Below are positions 45,941-54,649 of a stretch of 64,000 bases of DNA, in pieces. Under the pieces are notes generated by a model, which ran no database searches, had not been told where the DNA came from, and saw only the letters and a program-made list of their open reading frames with translations. The stretch lies in assembly GCA_019913005.1 (NCBI GenBank), contig JAIOHL010000252.1:207511-271510 (forward strand), read 5' to 3'. Both the position numbers and the translations under genes were made by a program. Numbering within the stretch: the stretch's first letter is position 1; each line of letters starts with the position of its first letter. The stretch comes from Anaerolineae bacterium (GTDB taxonomy: Bacteria > Chloroflexota > Anaerolineae > Aggregatilineales > J027).

Positions 45941-45967
45941 AACAGGGCGGCACTGAACCGCCCTGTT
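45941..45967. terminator. Bidirectional terminator hairpin between oadB and ppk1
   Basis: A perfect 10-bp stem AACAGGGCGG (45941-45950) with CCGCCCTGTT (45958-45967) around a 7-nt loop, between convergent genes. Tails are only weakly T-rich. Confidence 0.7.
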
Positions 45968-45970
45968 GGA

Positions 45971-48115
45971 TTAACCCTCACCCCACGCGGCGCGTAGGCG
46001 ACTGCGTTCCATTGCCCACTGCTGGCTGTCGAGTGCTGACTCACCCTCTGCGGGATGCAGGCGTACCCATGTGCCATCGGATTGCAACACCCGTGCCCGC
46101 GTATTGTCGGCTAACTGTATTTGCAAAATTTCATCCCAAACCACGCCTTTTAGTTCTTTGTCTTCGATTGGGAATACAGTCTCGACCCGACGGCTAAGGT
46201 TGCGATTCATCATATCCGCGCTGCCGACATAAACTTCGGTTTGACCGCCATTGGTAAACCAGTAAATGCGGCTGTGTTCCAAAAAGCGACCCACAATGCT
46301 GCGTACATGAATGTTTTCGCTGACCTGTGGCAGATTTGGACGCAGACAACAGATGCCGCGTGCGATAATGTCAATTTTCACCCCGGCAAAGGAGGCTTCG
46401 TACAGTTTTCGAATGATACTGGGGTCTGTTAGACTGTTAACCTTAAACACAATGTGGGCAGGGCGTCCGGCTTCGGCGTGTGCGATTTCGCGCTCAATCA
46501 TGGCGATCATACGTGGACGTAGATGTTCGGGGGCAACCAATAATTTGTGATAAGTCGCTTTGGGGGCATATCCGGTCAGGCGATTAAACAACTCGGTCAC
46601 GTCGTCGGCAATATCTTCGCGGCTTGTCAGCCAGCCCAAATCAGTGTAAATCCGGGCGGTGCTGGCATTATAGTTGCCCGTGCTCATATGCACATAACGG
46701 CGCAGTCGGTTTTGCTCGCGGCGGATTATCAGGGCGACTTTGGCGTGGGTCTTCAGCCCAACCAAGCCATAGACCACATGCACACCTTCCGCTTCCAATC
46801 GTCTCGCCCAGACAATATTATTTTCTTCATCAAAGCGGGCTTTAAGCTCGACTAGGACGGCCACTTGTTTGCCTGCCTCGCGTGCCTCCAAGAGCGCCTG
46901 CACAATGGGGGAGTTGCTGCCGACGCGATAGAGGGTAAGTTTGATCGCCATCACATCGGGATCGTGGGCCGCTTGTTTAATTAAATCCACAAAGGGTGTA
47001 AAAGAATCATAGGGGTGGTGCAGCAAAATATCTCGGCGGCGGATTTCCTCAAAGACACCCAGTTCACTTTCAAAGGCCGGATGATAGGCGGGTACAAAAT
47101 TGGGATATTTGAGGTCGGGCATGTCAATATCGGTCAGTTGGAAAAAGTCTGCCATGCCCAATGGCCCTTCAACCTCATACACATCGGCTGGGCCTAGATC
47201 CAAATGCTCCATCAACACCCGCCGCATACTTTGGGGCATAGTGGGGGTGACCATGAGCAAAATCACCTCACCAAAACGCCGCTGTCGAATGCCGCGCTCA
47301 ATGGTTTCCAGCAAATCCGGGGCTTCGTCTTCAGCAATTTCCACATCGGCATCCCGGATGACACGGAAGAGATGTACTTGCTCAATGGTCATGCCGGGGA
47401 AGAGCAAATCGAGATTGGCTTGGACAATATCATCTAAAAATAGATAGGTGTATTGATTTGGATAGGGCTGGTTATCGTAGTGTGTCGTGACTTCGGCAAC
47501 GGAAATAAAGCGCCGTAGATTGCTGCTGATGGGAATTTTGAGGCGGGCAAAGCGCGAATTGCCTTGGTCATCCCGCAAGACGACTGCTAAGTTTAGACTG
47601 AGGTTGGAAATATGAGGAAAGGGTCGTCCGGGGTCAACCGCTAGTGGGGTTAACACCGGAAAAATCTCTTGGCGGAAATAATCACGTACAGCAGCGCGTT
47701 GGTCGCGGGTAAGATCATCCGGAGTGATAATTTGTATATTGTATTGGGCCAATGCAGGCATAATCTCATTTTTCCAGCATTGCCGCTCGATAGTCTGAGT
47801 CTCGACCACGATATTACGGATAGCAATCATCTGCTCTAAGGGCGTCATGCCGTCAGCGGGGGTCTCGCTGATACCTGCCAAAACCTGTTGGCGCAGTCCG
47901 GCCACCCGGATCATATAGAATTCATCAAGGTTATTGGAAAAAATCGCCAGAAACTTGACCCGCTCCAAGAGTGGCAGGGTTGGATCCATGGCTTCTTCCA
48001 ACACACGGCGGTTAAATTCGAGCCAACTGAGTTCACGATTGATGTATAAAGAAGGATGATTGAAGTCGGGCTGAACTTCAATAGCGCTAAGATTTTCCAT
48101 AAGAAATGATACCAA
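45971..48115 (-). CDS. ppk1: Polyphosphate kinase 1
   Basis: 714 aa, full length. N-terminal SYINRELSWLEFNRRVLEEA-type motif, the phospho-histidine region VGLKTHAKVALI, STGNYNASTARIYTDLG and the late SADMMNRNLSRRVE are as in PPK1. It makes inorganic polyphosphate from ATP reversibly. ATG 48115 is used; an alternative ATG is five codons in. No Ppx gene is nearby. Confidence 0.96.
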   Translation of the reverse strand: MVSFLMENLSAIEVQPDFNHPSLYINRELSWLEFNRRVLEEAMDPTLPLLERVKFLAIFSNNLDEFYMIRVAGLRQQVLAGISETPADGMTPLEQMIAIRNIVVETQTIERQCWKNEIMPALAQYNIQIITPDDLTRDQRAAVRDYFRQEIFPVLTPLAVDPGRPFPHISNLSLNLAVVLRDDQGNSRFARLKIPISSNLRRFISVAEVTTHYDNQPYPNQYTYLFLDDIVQANLDLLFPGMTIEQVHLFRVIRDADVEIAEDEAPDLLETIERGIRQRRFGEVILLMVTPTMPQSMRRVLMEHLDLGPADVYEVEGPLGMADFFQLTDIDMPDLKYPNFVPAYHPAFESELGVFEEIRRRDILLHHPYDSFTPFVDLIKQAAHDPDVMAIKLTLYRVGSNSPIVQALLEAREAGKQVAVLVELKARFDEENNIVWARRLEAEGVHVVYGLVGLKTHAKVALIIRREQNRLRRYVHMSTGNYNASTARIYTDLGWLTSREDIADDVTELFNRLTGYAPKATYHKLLVAPEHLRPRMIAMIEREIAHAEAGRPAHIVFKVNSLTDPSIIRKLYEASFAGVKIDIIARGICCLRPNLPQVSENIHVRSIVGRFLEHSRIYWFTNGGQTEVYVGSADMMNRNLSRRVETVFPIEDKELKGVVWDEILQIQLADNTRARVLQSDGTWVRLHPAEGESALDSQQWAMERSRLRAAWGEG

Positions 48116-48241
48116 TAAACTATTTATCTGGTGATTTCAGCATTATAACATGGCTTTCGTGCATTGCGCCCCTGCCCATCTGTCTCCAACAGGTTATAAT
48201 TGCCCCAATTTTGCACAAAATGGATGGATAGTAACATCACG

Positions 48242-49105
48242 ATGAAGATTGAAATTTTAGGCTCTGGCGGCGCGACCACCACACCGCGCCCTTTTTGTGG
48301 GTGTAGGGTCTGCCAGAAAGCACGAACGCATGGTTTACCCTATAGCCGTTCTGGGCCATCTTATTTTATTCATGGGCCGAATTTGCTTATTGATACCCCG
48401 GAAGAGATTGGAGTACTGCTGAATCGCTCCAAAATTATGCGGGTCGAAGCCACAACCTACAGCCATTGGCATCCCGACCATACATCAGGGTTACGGGTTT
48501 TTGAGGCCCAGCAGGTGTTATGGGACTGGCCGCGCCAAAATCCCATCACTGATATCTATCTACCTGCGCAAGTGGCCCAAGATTTTGAGCAGTGGTACGC
48601 TCTTAAAGATCGCGCCGATTATTTGGAAAACCACCTGCAAGTTATTCGGCAAATCCGATTGACAGAAGGCGAAAAATTCACGATCAATAGCCTCAGCGTG
48701 ACGCCGATTAAGATGGCGGTTGGGTATGTCTATGCGTTTTTGCTGACGGAAGGTGCGACGAATGTCTTGTTAATTGCAGATGAGTTATTTGGTTGGACAC
48801 CCCCGCCCAATTTACCCCCGATTGATGTGCTGATTCTGCCTGTCAGCCTGTTTGAATTTAATCCCTTCACAGGTGAGCGCATCATTCCTCAAAATCATCC
48901 GGTGTTGGAGGTCGAATCTACCTTTGAAGATACATTGGAATTTATCCGACTGTTGAAGCCCAAACGCAGTATTTTGTCGCACATTGAAGAACCCTTTGAT
49001 TTTGATTATGACGATTATGTGCGCCTTAGCCAAAAATTAGCCGCCGAGCAGCCTGAACTTGGCCCGGTGTCGTTTGCCTATGATATGCAACTGGTAGAGG
49101 AATAA
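48242..49105 (+). CDS. MBL-fold metallo-hydrolase (PhnP-like)
   Basis: 287 aa from ATG 48242 (the frame is open a few codons upstream, with another ATG at 48224). It starts KIEILGSGGATTTPRPFCGC and has the metal-binding motif SHWHPDHTSG. The N-terminal CGCRVC pair resembles PhnP/phosphodiesterase-like members. A TATAAT box lies at 48195-48200. The stop overlaps the CapA-like gene (TAATG). The exact substrate is unknown. Confidence 0.88.
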   Translation: MKIEILGSGGATTTPRPFCGCRVCQKARTHGLPYSRSGPSYFIHGPNLLIDTPEEIGVLLNRSKIMRVEATTYSHWHPDHTSGLRVFEAQQVLWDWPRQNPITDIYLPAQVAQDFEQWYALKDRADYLENHLQVIRQIRLTEGEKFTINSLSVTPIKMAVGYVYAFLLTEGATNVLLIADELFGWTPPPNLPPIDVLILPVSLFEFNPFTGERIIPQNHPVLEVESTFEDTLEFIRLLKPKRSILSHIEEPFDFDYDDYVRLSQKLAAEQPELGPVSFAYDMQLVEE

Positions 49106-50790
49106 TGGGAAAAATAATGAAACGGATACCGAAAATTGCGATGGTGATGGGGTTTATTGGGGTCATGGTAGCAGCACTTTGGAACGCAAACCCGTCGCCC
49201 AAAACGAAGGCGCAATCCGATCCAACGAGTGGCCCGATTGAAATCTGGATTGATCCGGCTGTCCCCATCGAATTCCCCATTATGCTGTCCCCGCTGTTTA
49301 GCTCTGGCAAATATTTGTGGGCGAATAACCCCGACAATGCTCGTTTGGAAGTAGCAATCAGTGTCGAAGGTGGCGCAATTTCCAGTGATTGGATGTATGT
49401 TCCGGTGGTGTCATTTGCCAGCACCGCCGAGACGATTGCCTTTGCCGATATTGACCGTTTTTGGGCAACAGGGGATGCCGCACCATTGGCCTATCTTTCG
49501 CCTGACCGTGTGACTGCTCCCCATTTGGTGTTGACCGGGGCGGTGTATGATGCCTTGCGTGCCGCATGGGGTGAACCGAATCCAGCAGCAACTATTGAAC
49601 TGGTGATAGGTGATACCCCTGAAATCTCGGCCAAAGTGTGGGAGCAGCGGCCTAATGTGTGGTCACTTGTGCCTTTCCATCTACTCGCGCCTGATGTGAA
49701 GGTGCTAAAACTGGATGGGGTCAACATTTTTGCCGATGACTTCCAGATGGCGAACTATCCTCTCAAGGTCATGGTGGGCCTGACCGGACATGAGGCGGCG
49801 GTAGGGCAGGCGATTGATGACCTCATGGCGGCTCAGACATGGCAACCGACCAACCGCGATGCGACCAAGATGACCCGCATTGTGTTGACCGGGGTCACGG
49901 CGATGTCACGTGCTACGGCCTATAAAATGGAGACGCTTGGTATCACCAAACCGGGGGAATTGATTCTACCATTTGTGCAGGATGCTCATGTTTTGCATAC
50001 CAGCAATGAAGTGGCCTTCTCCGAAAACTGCCCGACCCCCGACCCTTTTATTGACAGCACGGTTTTTTGTGCCGCTGATAAATATATGGAACTGCTGACC
50101 TATATCGGCTTGGATGTGGTGGAATTGACGGGCAACCATGTCAACGATTATGGAGTTGGGGCGCTGCGCCACAGCCTCGATTTGTATGACGCCGCCGGGA
50201 TTGCCCATTTTGGCGGGGGGCGCAATTTTGATGATGCACGTAAAGCATGGACAACCGAAAACAATGGGAACACCATTGCATTTATTGGCTGCAATGTGCC
50301 GGGGCCGTTTAAGGCGTGGGCGACTACCGAAGACCCCGGTGCGGCCCAATGCGATGAAGCCTATCTCGCCGAAGAACTGCCCAGATTAGCGGCGGAAAAT
50401 GATGTGGTGATTATGACCGTTCAGCAGTGGGAATTTTATCGCTATCAGGCGGGTTTAGAGCAAATCGGGCAGTTCACCAATTATGCCGAAATGGGCGCGG
50501 ATGTTGTGATTGGTTCGCAGGCGCATCAACCACAGGGTTTTACCTTTGTGCCGCGTATGGGGCAACAGCCCTCCTTTTTGCATCACGGCTTGGGCAATCT
50601 GTTTTTTGACCAGATGCAGGCCATTGGCACACGCCAAATGTTTATGGACAAAATAATTGTCTATGATGGGCGGGTGATTAGCGTGGAATTGTTTACGGGC
50701 CTACTGGAAGATTATTGCTGTGCCCGTCCCATGACCACCGATGAGCGCATTGATTTTCTGAACACCATTTTCGCGGCGAGTGGGTGGTAA
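49105..50790 (+). CDS. Secreted CapA/poly-gamma-glutamate synthesis-like metallophosphoesterase
   Basis: 561 aa. A signal peptide (residues ~1-30, Ala-rich end near NANPSPKTKAQS) leads into an N-terminal domain (~40-255) of unknown family, perhaps carbohydrate- or ligand-binding. The PGA_cap domain follows at ~255-555 with LTGVTAMSR, LTGNHVNDYG, IAFIGCN, WEFYRYQA and GSQAHQPQGF, which supply the metal-site residues. It overlaps the MBL hydrolase by one base. An actual polyglutamate role is not supported by neighbours. Confidence 0.85.
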   Translation: MGKIMKRIPKIAMVMGFIGVMVAALWNANPSPKTKAQSDPTSGPIEIWIDPAVPIEFPIMLSPLFSSGKYLWANNPDNARLEVAISVEGGAISSDWMYVPVVSFASTAETIAFADIDRFWATGDAAPLAYLSPDRVTAPHLVLTGAVYDALRAAWGEPNPAATIELVIGDTPEISAKVWEQRPNVWSLVPFHLLAPDVKVLKLDGVNIFADDFQMANYPLKVMVGLTGHEAAVGQAIDDLMAAQTWQPTNRDATKMTRIVLTGVTAMSRATAYKMETLGITKPGELILPFVQDAHVLHTSNEVAFSENCPTPDPFIDSTVFCAADKYMELLTYIGLDVVELTGNHVNDYGVGALRHSLDLYDAAGIAHFGGGRNFDDARKAWTTENNGNTIAFIGCNVPGPFKAWATTEDPGAAQCDEAYLAEELPRLAAENDVVIMTVQQWEFYRYQAGLEQIGQFTNYAEMGADVVIGSQAHQPQGFTFVPRMGQQPSFLHHGLGNLFFDQMQAIGTRQMFMDKIIVYDGRVISVELFTGLLEDYCCARPMTTDERIDFLNTIFAASGW

Positions 50791-50864
50791 ATCGGTTTGG
50801 GGTAGGGGCGTAAGTCAGGAATTAATGATTTAGCGCCCCCCCCCATTTATTGAAAATGTTTTTA

Positions 50865-50894
50865 TTGACTTACTGCTAATATATGCGCTATAGT
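50865..50894 (+). promoter_or_regulatory. Strong-looking promoter of the oxidoreductase/Cys-rich peptide cluster
   Basis: TTGACT (50865-50870) and TATAGT (50889-50894), 18 nt apart, each one mismatch from consensus. Transcription would start about 50901, ~32 nt before the TTG start. A run of nine C residues lies just upstream at 50836-50844. Confidence 0.75.
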
Positions 50895-50932
50895 GTGGAA
50901 AGGAGTCAGAAATACATATTTGAGGGAAATAA

Positions 50933-51658
50933 TTGGGTATGGAGCCAAAAGTTCGCTTTGCGTTCATTGGTCAAAATACAATTTCTGTTTGGTTGCTTGT
51001 TTTACTGTTTATTCAGGTTATTCTCTCCGCGCTGGTTATCAAACGCCTCAATGATTTAGACCAAAATATTGCCAATCTCACCATCACCAGTCAAGTCAGT
51101 GCTGTTTCCAATCAACCCGAATCCCCTGCTTATGTCGAAAATGTCTCAATTGACGACGACCCCTATTTAGGGACTCTCGGCGCACCTATCACGATAGTCG
51201 AATTTTCAGATTATGAGTGTCCGTTTTGCGCCAATATAGTCCCAGAAATTGAGGCGGTTCTCAATGAATATGATGGGCAAATCCAATTTGTCTATCGGGA
51301 TTTTCCCCTTGAGAACATTCACCCTAATTCTTTTAAAGCAGCCGAAGCCGCGAATTGCGCTGGTGAACAAGGCAAATATTGGCAGATGCACACACTTCTG
51401 TTTGCCAATCAATCGGCGTTGAGCATCGAAAGTCTGAAAACTTATGCGATTGAATTAGAGCTAGATACCGAGAAATTCAATTTGTGCCTCGACACAGGCA
51501 AATATGCTGACGAAATCCGCCATGATGCTTCGGATGCGCTGGCTTATCAAGTTAACTCTACTCCCACATTTTTTGTGAATGGATATCGCGTAGTGGGTGC
51601 GTCGCCTGAGTTGTTGCGACAGGCCATTGAAGATGCACTAGGAAAGGAGGCAGGATGA
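50933..51658 (+). CDS. Membrane-anchored DsbA-like thiol oxidoreductase
   Basis: 241 aa. A TTG start at 50933 is preferred (GAGG spaced 7 nt) over the ATG two codons later. A membrane anchor (residues ~15-40, VWLLVLLFIQVILSALVI) is followed by a short linker and a DsbA-fold domain with the active site CPFC (in DYECPFCANIV) and the cis-proline STPTFFVNGY. The domain should be extracytoplasmic and form or shuffle disulfides. It is the first gene of a unit that includes a secreted six-cysteine miniprotein. Confidence 0.92.
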   Translation: MGMEPKVRFAFIGQNTISVWLLVLLFIQVILSALVIKRLNDLDQNIANLTITSQVSAVSNQPESPAYVENVSIDDDPYLGTLGAPITIVEFSDYECPFCANIVPEIEAVLNEYDGQIQFVYRDFPLENIHPNSFKAAEAANCAGEQGKYWQMHTLLFANQSALSIESLKTYAIELELDTEKFNLCLDTGKYADEIRHDASDALAYQVNSTPTFFVNGYRVVGASPELLRQAIEDALGKEAG

Positions 51659-51718
51659 GATAGGCGGCGCTTTTGCATGAAACTTGTCAATTTTTGAAAA
51701 CACCTAGGAGATAAATCG

Positions 51719-52018
51719 ATGAAAGGCAAACTCTTTGTGGGGCTAATGTTTTTGGCGGTGGTTATTTCGGTCAGCACCTTGTTTTTTGCAATGCAACCAG
51801 TAGAAGCCAGTAAACCAGCTGGTGCCAACAATGACTCTTTAAACGCACCGCCGCCGCCGCCACCTCACTGTACTCCAAGTGTTATAACGCTTTGGATAGG
51901 AGCCTGTGGTAGTGCTGGTTGCCCAAGTTTTACCCAACCAATTTATCAAATTATAACTGACCAATATTGTGTCACTACCACTAGTATGTTCTGCGGTTAT
52001 AGCCCTTCATGCCATTAA
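51719..52018 (+). CDS. Secreted six-cysteine miniprotein precursor
   Basis: 99 aa. Residues ~1-30 form a signal peptide with a likely signal-peptidase I site after VEA. A short linker with six consecutive prolines leads to a ~50-residue core containing six cysteines (HCTPS, GACGS, AGCPS, QYCVT, MFCGY, PSCH) that ends in Cys-His. The start is preceded by AGGAGA. No family is recognised. The even cysteine count and the adjacent DsbA-like protein suggest a disulfide-bonded secreted peptide; function unknown. Confidence 0.7.
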   Translation: MKGKLFVGLMFLAVVISVSTLFFAMQPVEASKPAGANNDSLNAPPPPPPHCTPSVITLWIGACGSAGCPSFTQPIYQIITDQYCVTTTSMFCGYSPSCH

Positions 52019-52054
52019 TAAAGTGGCATAAATTTTGAGCGAGAGTATCCTTTA

Positions 52055-52087
52055 ATTGGCCTCTTTTCAATCAGTAAAGAGGCCAAT
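52055..52087. other. Perfect 12-bp stem-loop between the miniprotein and the next gene
   Basis: ATTGGCCTCTTT (52055-52066) pairs fully with AAAGAGGCCAAT (52076-52087) around a 9-nt loop. It ends ~10 nt before the GGAGA ribosome site of the following gene. It lacks a T tract on the plus strand, so a role in attenuation, mRNA stability or separating expression levels is more likely than classical termination. Confidence 0.65.
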
Positions 52088-52110
52088 AAATCAAATTTGG
52101 AGACAATAAA

Positions 52111-53235
52111 ATGCGTAAAATTATAATTGCATTATCGTTTATATGTTTAAATATCTTAACGTTTGTATCTTATACAGAAGCTCAAGAAGTCCCAAAATTT
52201 AATTCTTGTGCTGGTAAATTAAGCTTTGAATATCCCCTTGGCTGGTCAGTCCTTGAAAGTCAATTTAGTTATGAACAGAATCACAGAACAAACAATGATG
52301 GCAGATTGATTCTTTTGGCAAATAATGAAGTTTCATTAGAAGCTTTAGAAGCTGATTTATTAGCCCCTGAAGCACAGACTATTTCAATTACGTTGATAAT
52401 GTTACCTCCTGAATTCCAGCAAGATCCATTCGAGCGACTTTCAAACATTACATCAGATCCGTTTCCAAGAGTTTATAGTGGAGTAAGAGTATTTGAACTA
52501 AACGGCTGGCCTGCCGCTCGCAGGGATTATACTCTTGTTTACGAAGATTTGAATATTGCTGGATTTATTATTGATGTGGCATTACCTAACAATTATAATC
52601 TTCATCTCATTGCTGAAACTCACTCAAACCTTATTTTCGATTTGGATGCTAATGTAGGCCTGATTCTATCGAGCCTTACTTTTAAGGCTCTTGATACAGA
52701 TTTACCTCTTCAAAACTGGACCGTCTACTATGAACCCAAATGTACCTTTCGCTTGGCCTATCCTAACGACTGGATTATAAGCCAAGCTTATTCGAATCAA
52801 CTCATCTTTTTCAATTCGCAAGACGCCCAAGATACACGCCGTCGTCGCCGCGATTACGAAGATGATCAATTGGAAGTCAAAATCATCCAGCCGAAAGACC
52901 TGCCCGAGTTTTTTGGGGACATTGGCTTTGATTCTACTGATACGACCCCTGAAGCTATTTTGATGGCCTATGCGGAAGCCGAGCGATTATCGGTGGAAAC
53001 CTCTGTTCCGTTTACGGTTGGCGAACATAACGTGCTGCGGGCCGATTTCACAGGAGGGTTTATTCTGCTCTACGATTTTGGCGAAGGGCAGTATGCGATA
53101 TTGGCGGCACGGAGCAGCGAAGATGGATTTGCGGCATTTGAGGAAACCATTTTGCAGATTGCCGGGTCGGTCCAATACAATCCAATTCAAGCAGATGAGC
53201 CAGCGATTGAGATTACCCCAACTCCTACCCCTTGA
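52111..53235 (+). CDS. Secreted protein with two related beta-type domains
   Basis: 374 aa. A signal peptide (residues ~1-24, ending TEAQ) is followed by two similar domains: ~32-190 (CAGKLSFEYPLGWSV...) and ~208-355 (CTFRLAYPNDWII...). Each begins with a Cys and a YPxxW motif, like PsbP/DUF1795-type small ligand-binding folds (weak resemblance). The tail is Thr/Pro-rich. The first two-thirds of the gene is clearly AT-richer than the rest. No function can be assigned. Confidence 0.75.
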   Translation: MRKIIIALSFICLNILTFVSYTEAQEVPKFNSCAGKLSFEYPLGWSVLESQFSYEQNHRTNNDGRLILLANNEVSLEALEADLLAPEAQTISITLIMLPPEFQQDPFERLSNITSDPFPRVYSGVRVFELNGWPAARRDYTLVYEDLNIAGFIIDVALPNNYNLHLIAETHSNLIFDLDANVGLILSSLTFKALDTDLPLQNWTVYYEPKCTFRLAYPNDWIISQAYSNQLIFFNSQDAQDTRRRRRDYEDDQLEVKIIQPKDLPEFFGDIGFDSTDTTPEAILMAYAEAERLSVETSVPFTVGEHNVLRADFTGGFILLYDFGEGQYAILAARSSEDGFAAFEETILQIAGSVQYNPIQADEPAIEITPTPTP

Positions 53236-53261
53236 GCCTTTACATACACTCAGCCGAAATC

Positions 53262-53293
53262 AAAAGCCCCTCTCGTGGTTGAGAAGGGCTTTG
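53262..53293. terminator. Bidirectional terminator between convergent genes
   Basis: AAAGCCCCTCTC (53263-53274) and GAGAAGGGCTTT (53281-53292) form a 12-bp stem with a single C-A mismatch and a 6-nt loop. It is followed by GTTGTTTGTT on plus and TGATTT on minus, and lies between the two-domain secreted protein and sqdB. Confidence 0.8.
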
Positions 53294-53305
53294 TTGTTTG
53301 TTGAA

Positions 53306-54529
53306 TTAGTCGCCAGCAGGGGTGGGCACGGAGGCGGGCGGTTCCATTTCGATGATGCCGACCTTGTTGGGTTGTTCGCCACCCTTCCAGCGGATACGGG
53401 GCACAATCGCGTCGGGGATGATGCGATCTTTGAACTGCACCACGCGCTGAATGACGCTTTCGACCAATGATTCTTGCAGATAACGCGGTTTCAGGCCGAG
53501 ATCGAGCAAGTTAGTGTGAGTGGGATTGTAATAATGCTCTTCCATTTCGACACGCGGGTTTTCATAATGGGCAATTTCGACCTCAATGCCGATTTTTGCT
53601 GCCGCATCCCGCACGATATAGGCCAAATCGCGCACCGAGAAGGATTCAGTGAATTGGTTAAACACACGCATCCGATTGTCTTTGGGTGGGTTCAACATCG
53701 CCAACTCGACACATTGGATGGTGTCGCGGATGTTGAGATACCCGCGTGTCTGATCGCCCTTGCCAAAAAGGGTCAAGGGGATACCTGCGACGGCCTGCAC
53801 ACAAAAGCGATTCAGGGCCGTGCCAAATGACTCGTCATAATCGAAGCGGGTCAGCAGGCGGTCATCCATGTTGACTTCATCCGTTTCGATGCCATAGACC
53901 ACGCCTTGATTGAGGTCAGTCGCTTTAAGACCCCACACGCGGCAGGCAAACATGATGTTATGGCTATCATGCACTTTGGTCAGGTGATAAAACGACCCCG
54001 GTTGCTTGGGGAAGGGCAGCAAATCTTTCCGCCCATTGTGTTCAATCTCGATCCAACCCTCTTCAATGTCAATATTGGGTGTGCCATATTCCCCCATTGT
54101 GCCGAGTTTAATCAAGTGGGCATTGGGTACATGGTCACGCATGGCAAACAAAACATGCAGCGTGCCGATCACATTGTTTTGATGGGTTTGTACGGCATGT
54201 TGAACGCTAATCATTGAATAGGGGGCACTGGGGATTTCGCCATAGTGGACAATGGCATCCGGGCGGAATTCGGCAAAAACCTGATTAGTAAATTCCCATT
54301 GGCTCAGATCGCCAATATAGGAAGTAATCGTCTTGCCGGTGATTTCTTTCCACGCCTGAATACGTTGATGCAGGGAGGCAATCGGCGTCAGGCTATCGGT
54401 GCCGCGTTCCATGTGCATCTTGCGACGTAGGAAGTTATCTACAACCGCGACCTCGTGGCCTCTATTCGAAAAATACATTGCGGTAGGCCAGCCGAGATAG
54501 CCGTCACCGCCAAGAATCAATACGCGCAT
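53306..54529 (-). CDS. sqdB: UDP-sulfoquinovose synthase
   Basis: 407 aa. An SDR epimerase-type protein with the nucleotide-binding start VLILGGDGYLGWPTA and the SqdB/SQD1 signatures TMGEYGTPNIDIEEG and SFYHLTKVHDSHNI (catalytic Tyr and Lys in YxxxK). It converts UDP-glucose and sulfite to UDP-sulfoquinovose, the head-group donor of the sulfolipid SQDG. No SQDG synthase (SqdX/SqdD) is beside it. A Shine-Dalgarno AAGGAG lies ~12 nt upstream of the ATG. Confidence 0.94.
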   Translation of the reverse strand: MRVLILGGDGYLGWPTAMYFSNRGHEVAVVDNFLRRKMHMERGTDSLTPIASLHQRIQAWKEITGKTITSYIGDLSQWEFTNQVFAEFRPDAIVHYGEIPSAPYSMISVQHAVQTHQNNVIGTLHVLFAMRDHVPNAHLIKLGTMGEYGTPNIDIEEGWIEIEHNGRKDLLPFPKQPGSFYHLTKVHDSHNIMFACRVWGLKATDLNQGVVYGIETDEVNMDDRLLTRFDYDESFGTALNRFCVQAVAGIPLTLFGKGDQTRGYLNIRDTIQCVELAMLNPPKDNRMRVFNQFTESFSVRDLAYIVRDAAAKIGIEVEIAHYENPRVEMEEHYYNPTHTNLLDLGLKPRYLQESLVESVIQRVVQFKDRIIPDAIVPRIRWKGGEQPNKVGIIEMEPPASVPTPAGD

Positions 54530-54649
54530 AGTTAACTAAATCTCCTTACGGACAATTTCTTACGTAGGAATGGACTATTTATATATCCCATTTAGGTAAA
54601 AACACAGAGGAAAAATCTGAGTTACGGCAAGGTGAAATATTTTTTAACC

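Noticed and set aside
50836..50844. Homopolymer of nine C residues as a phase-variation site
   Set aside because: It lies outside coding sequence and upstream of the promoter -35, so length changes would not shift a reading frame. An effect on promoter activity is possible but unsupported.
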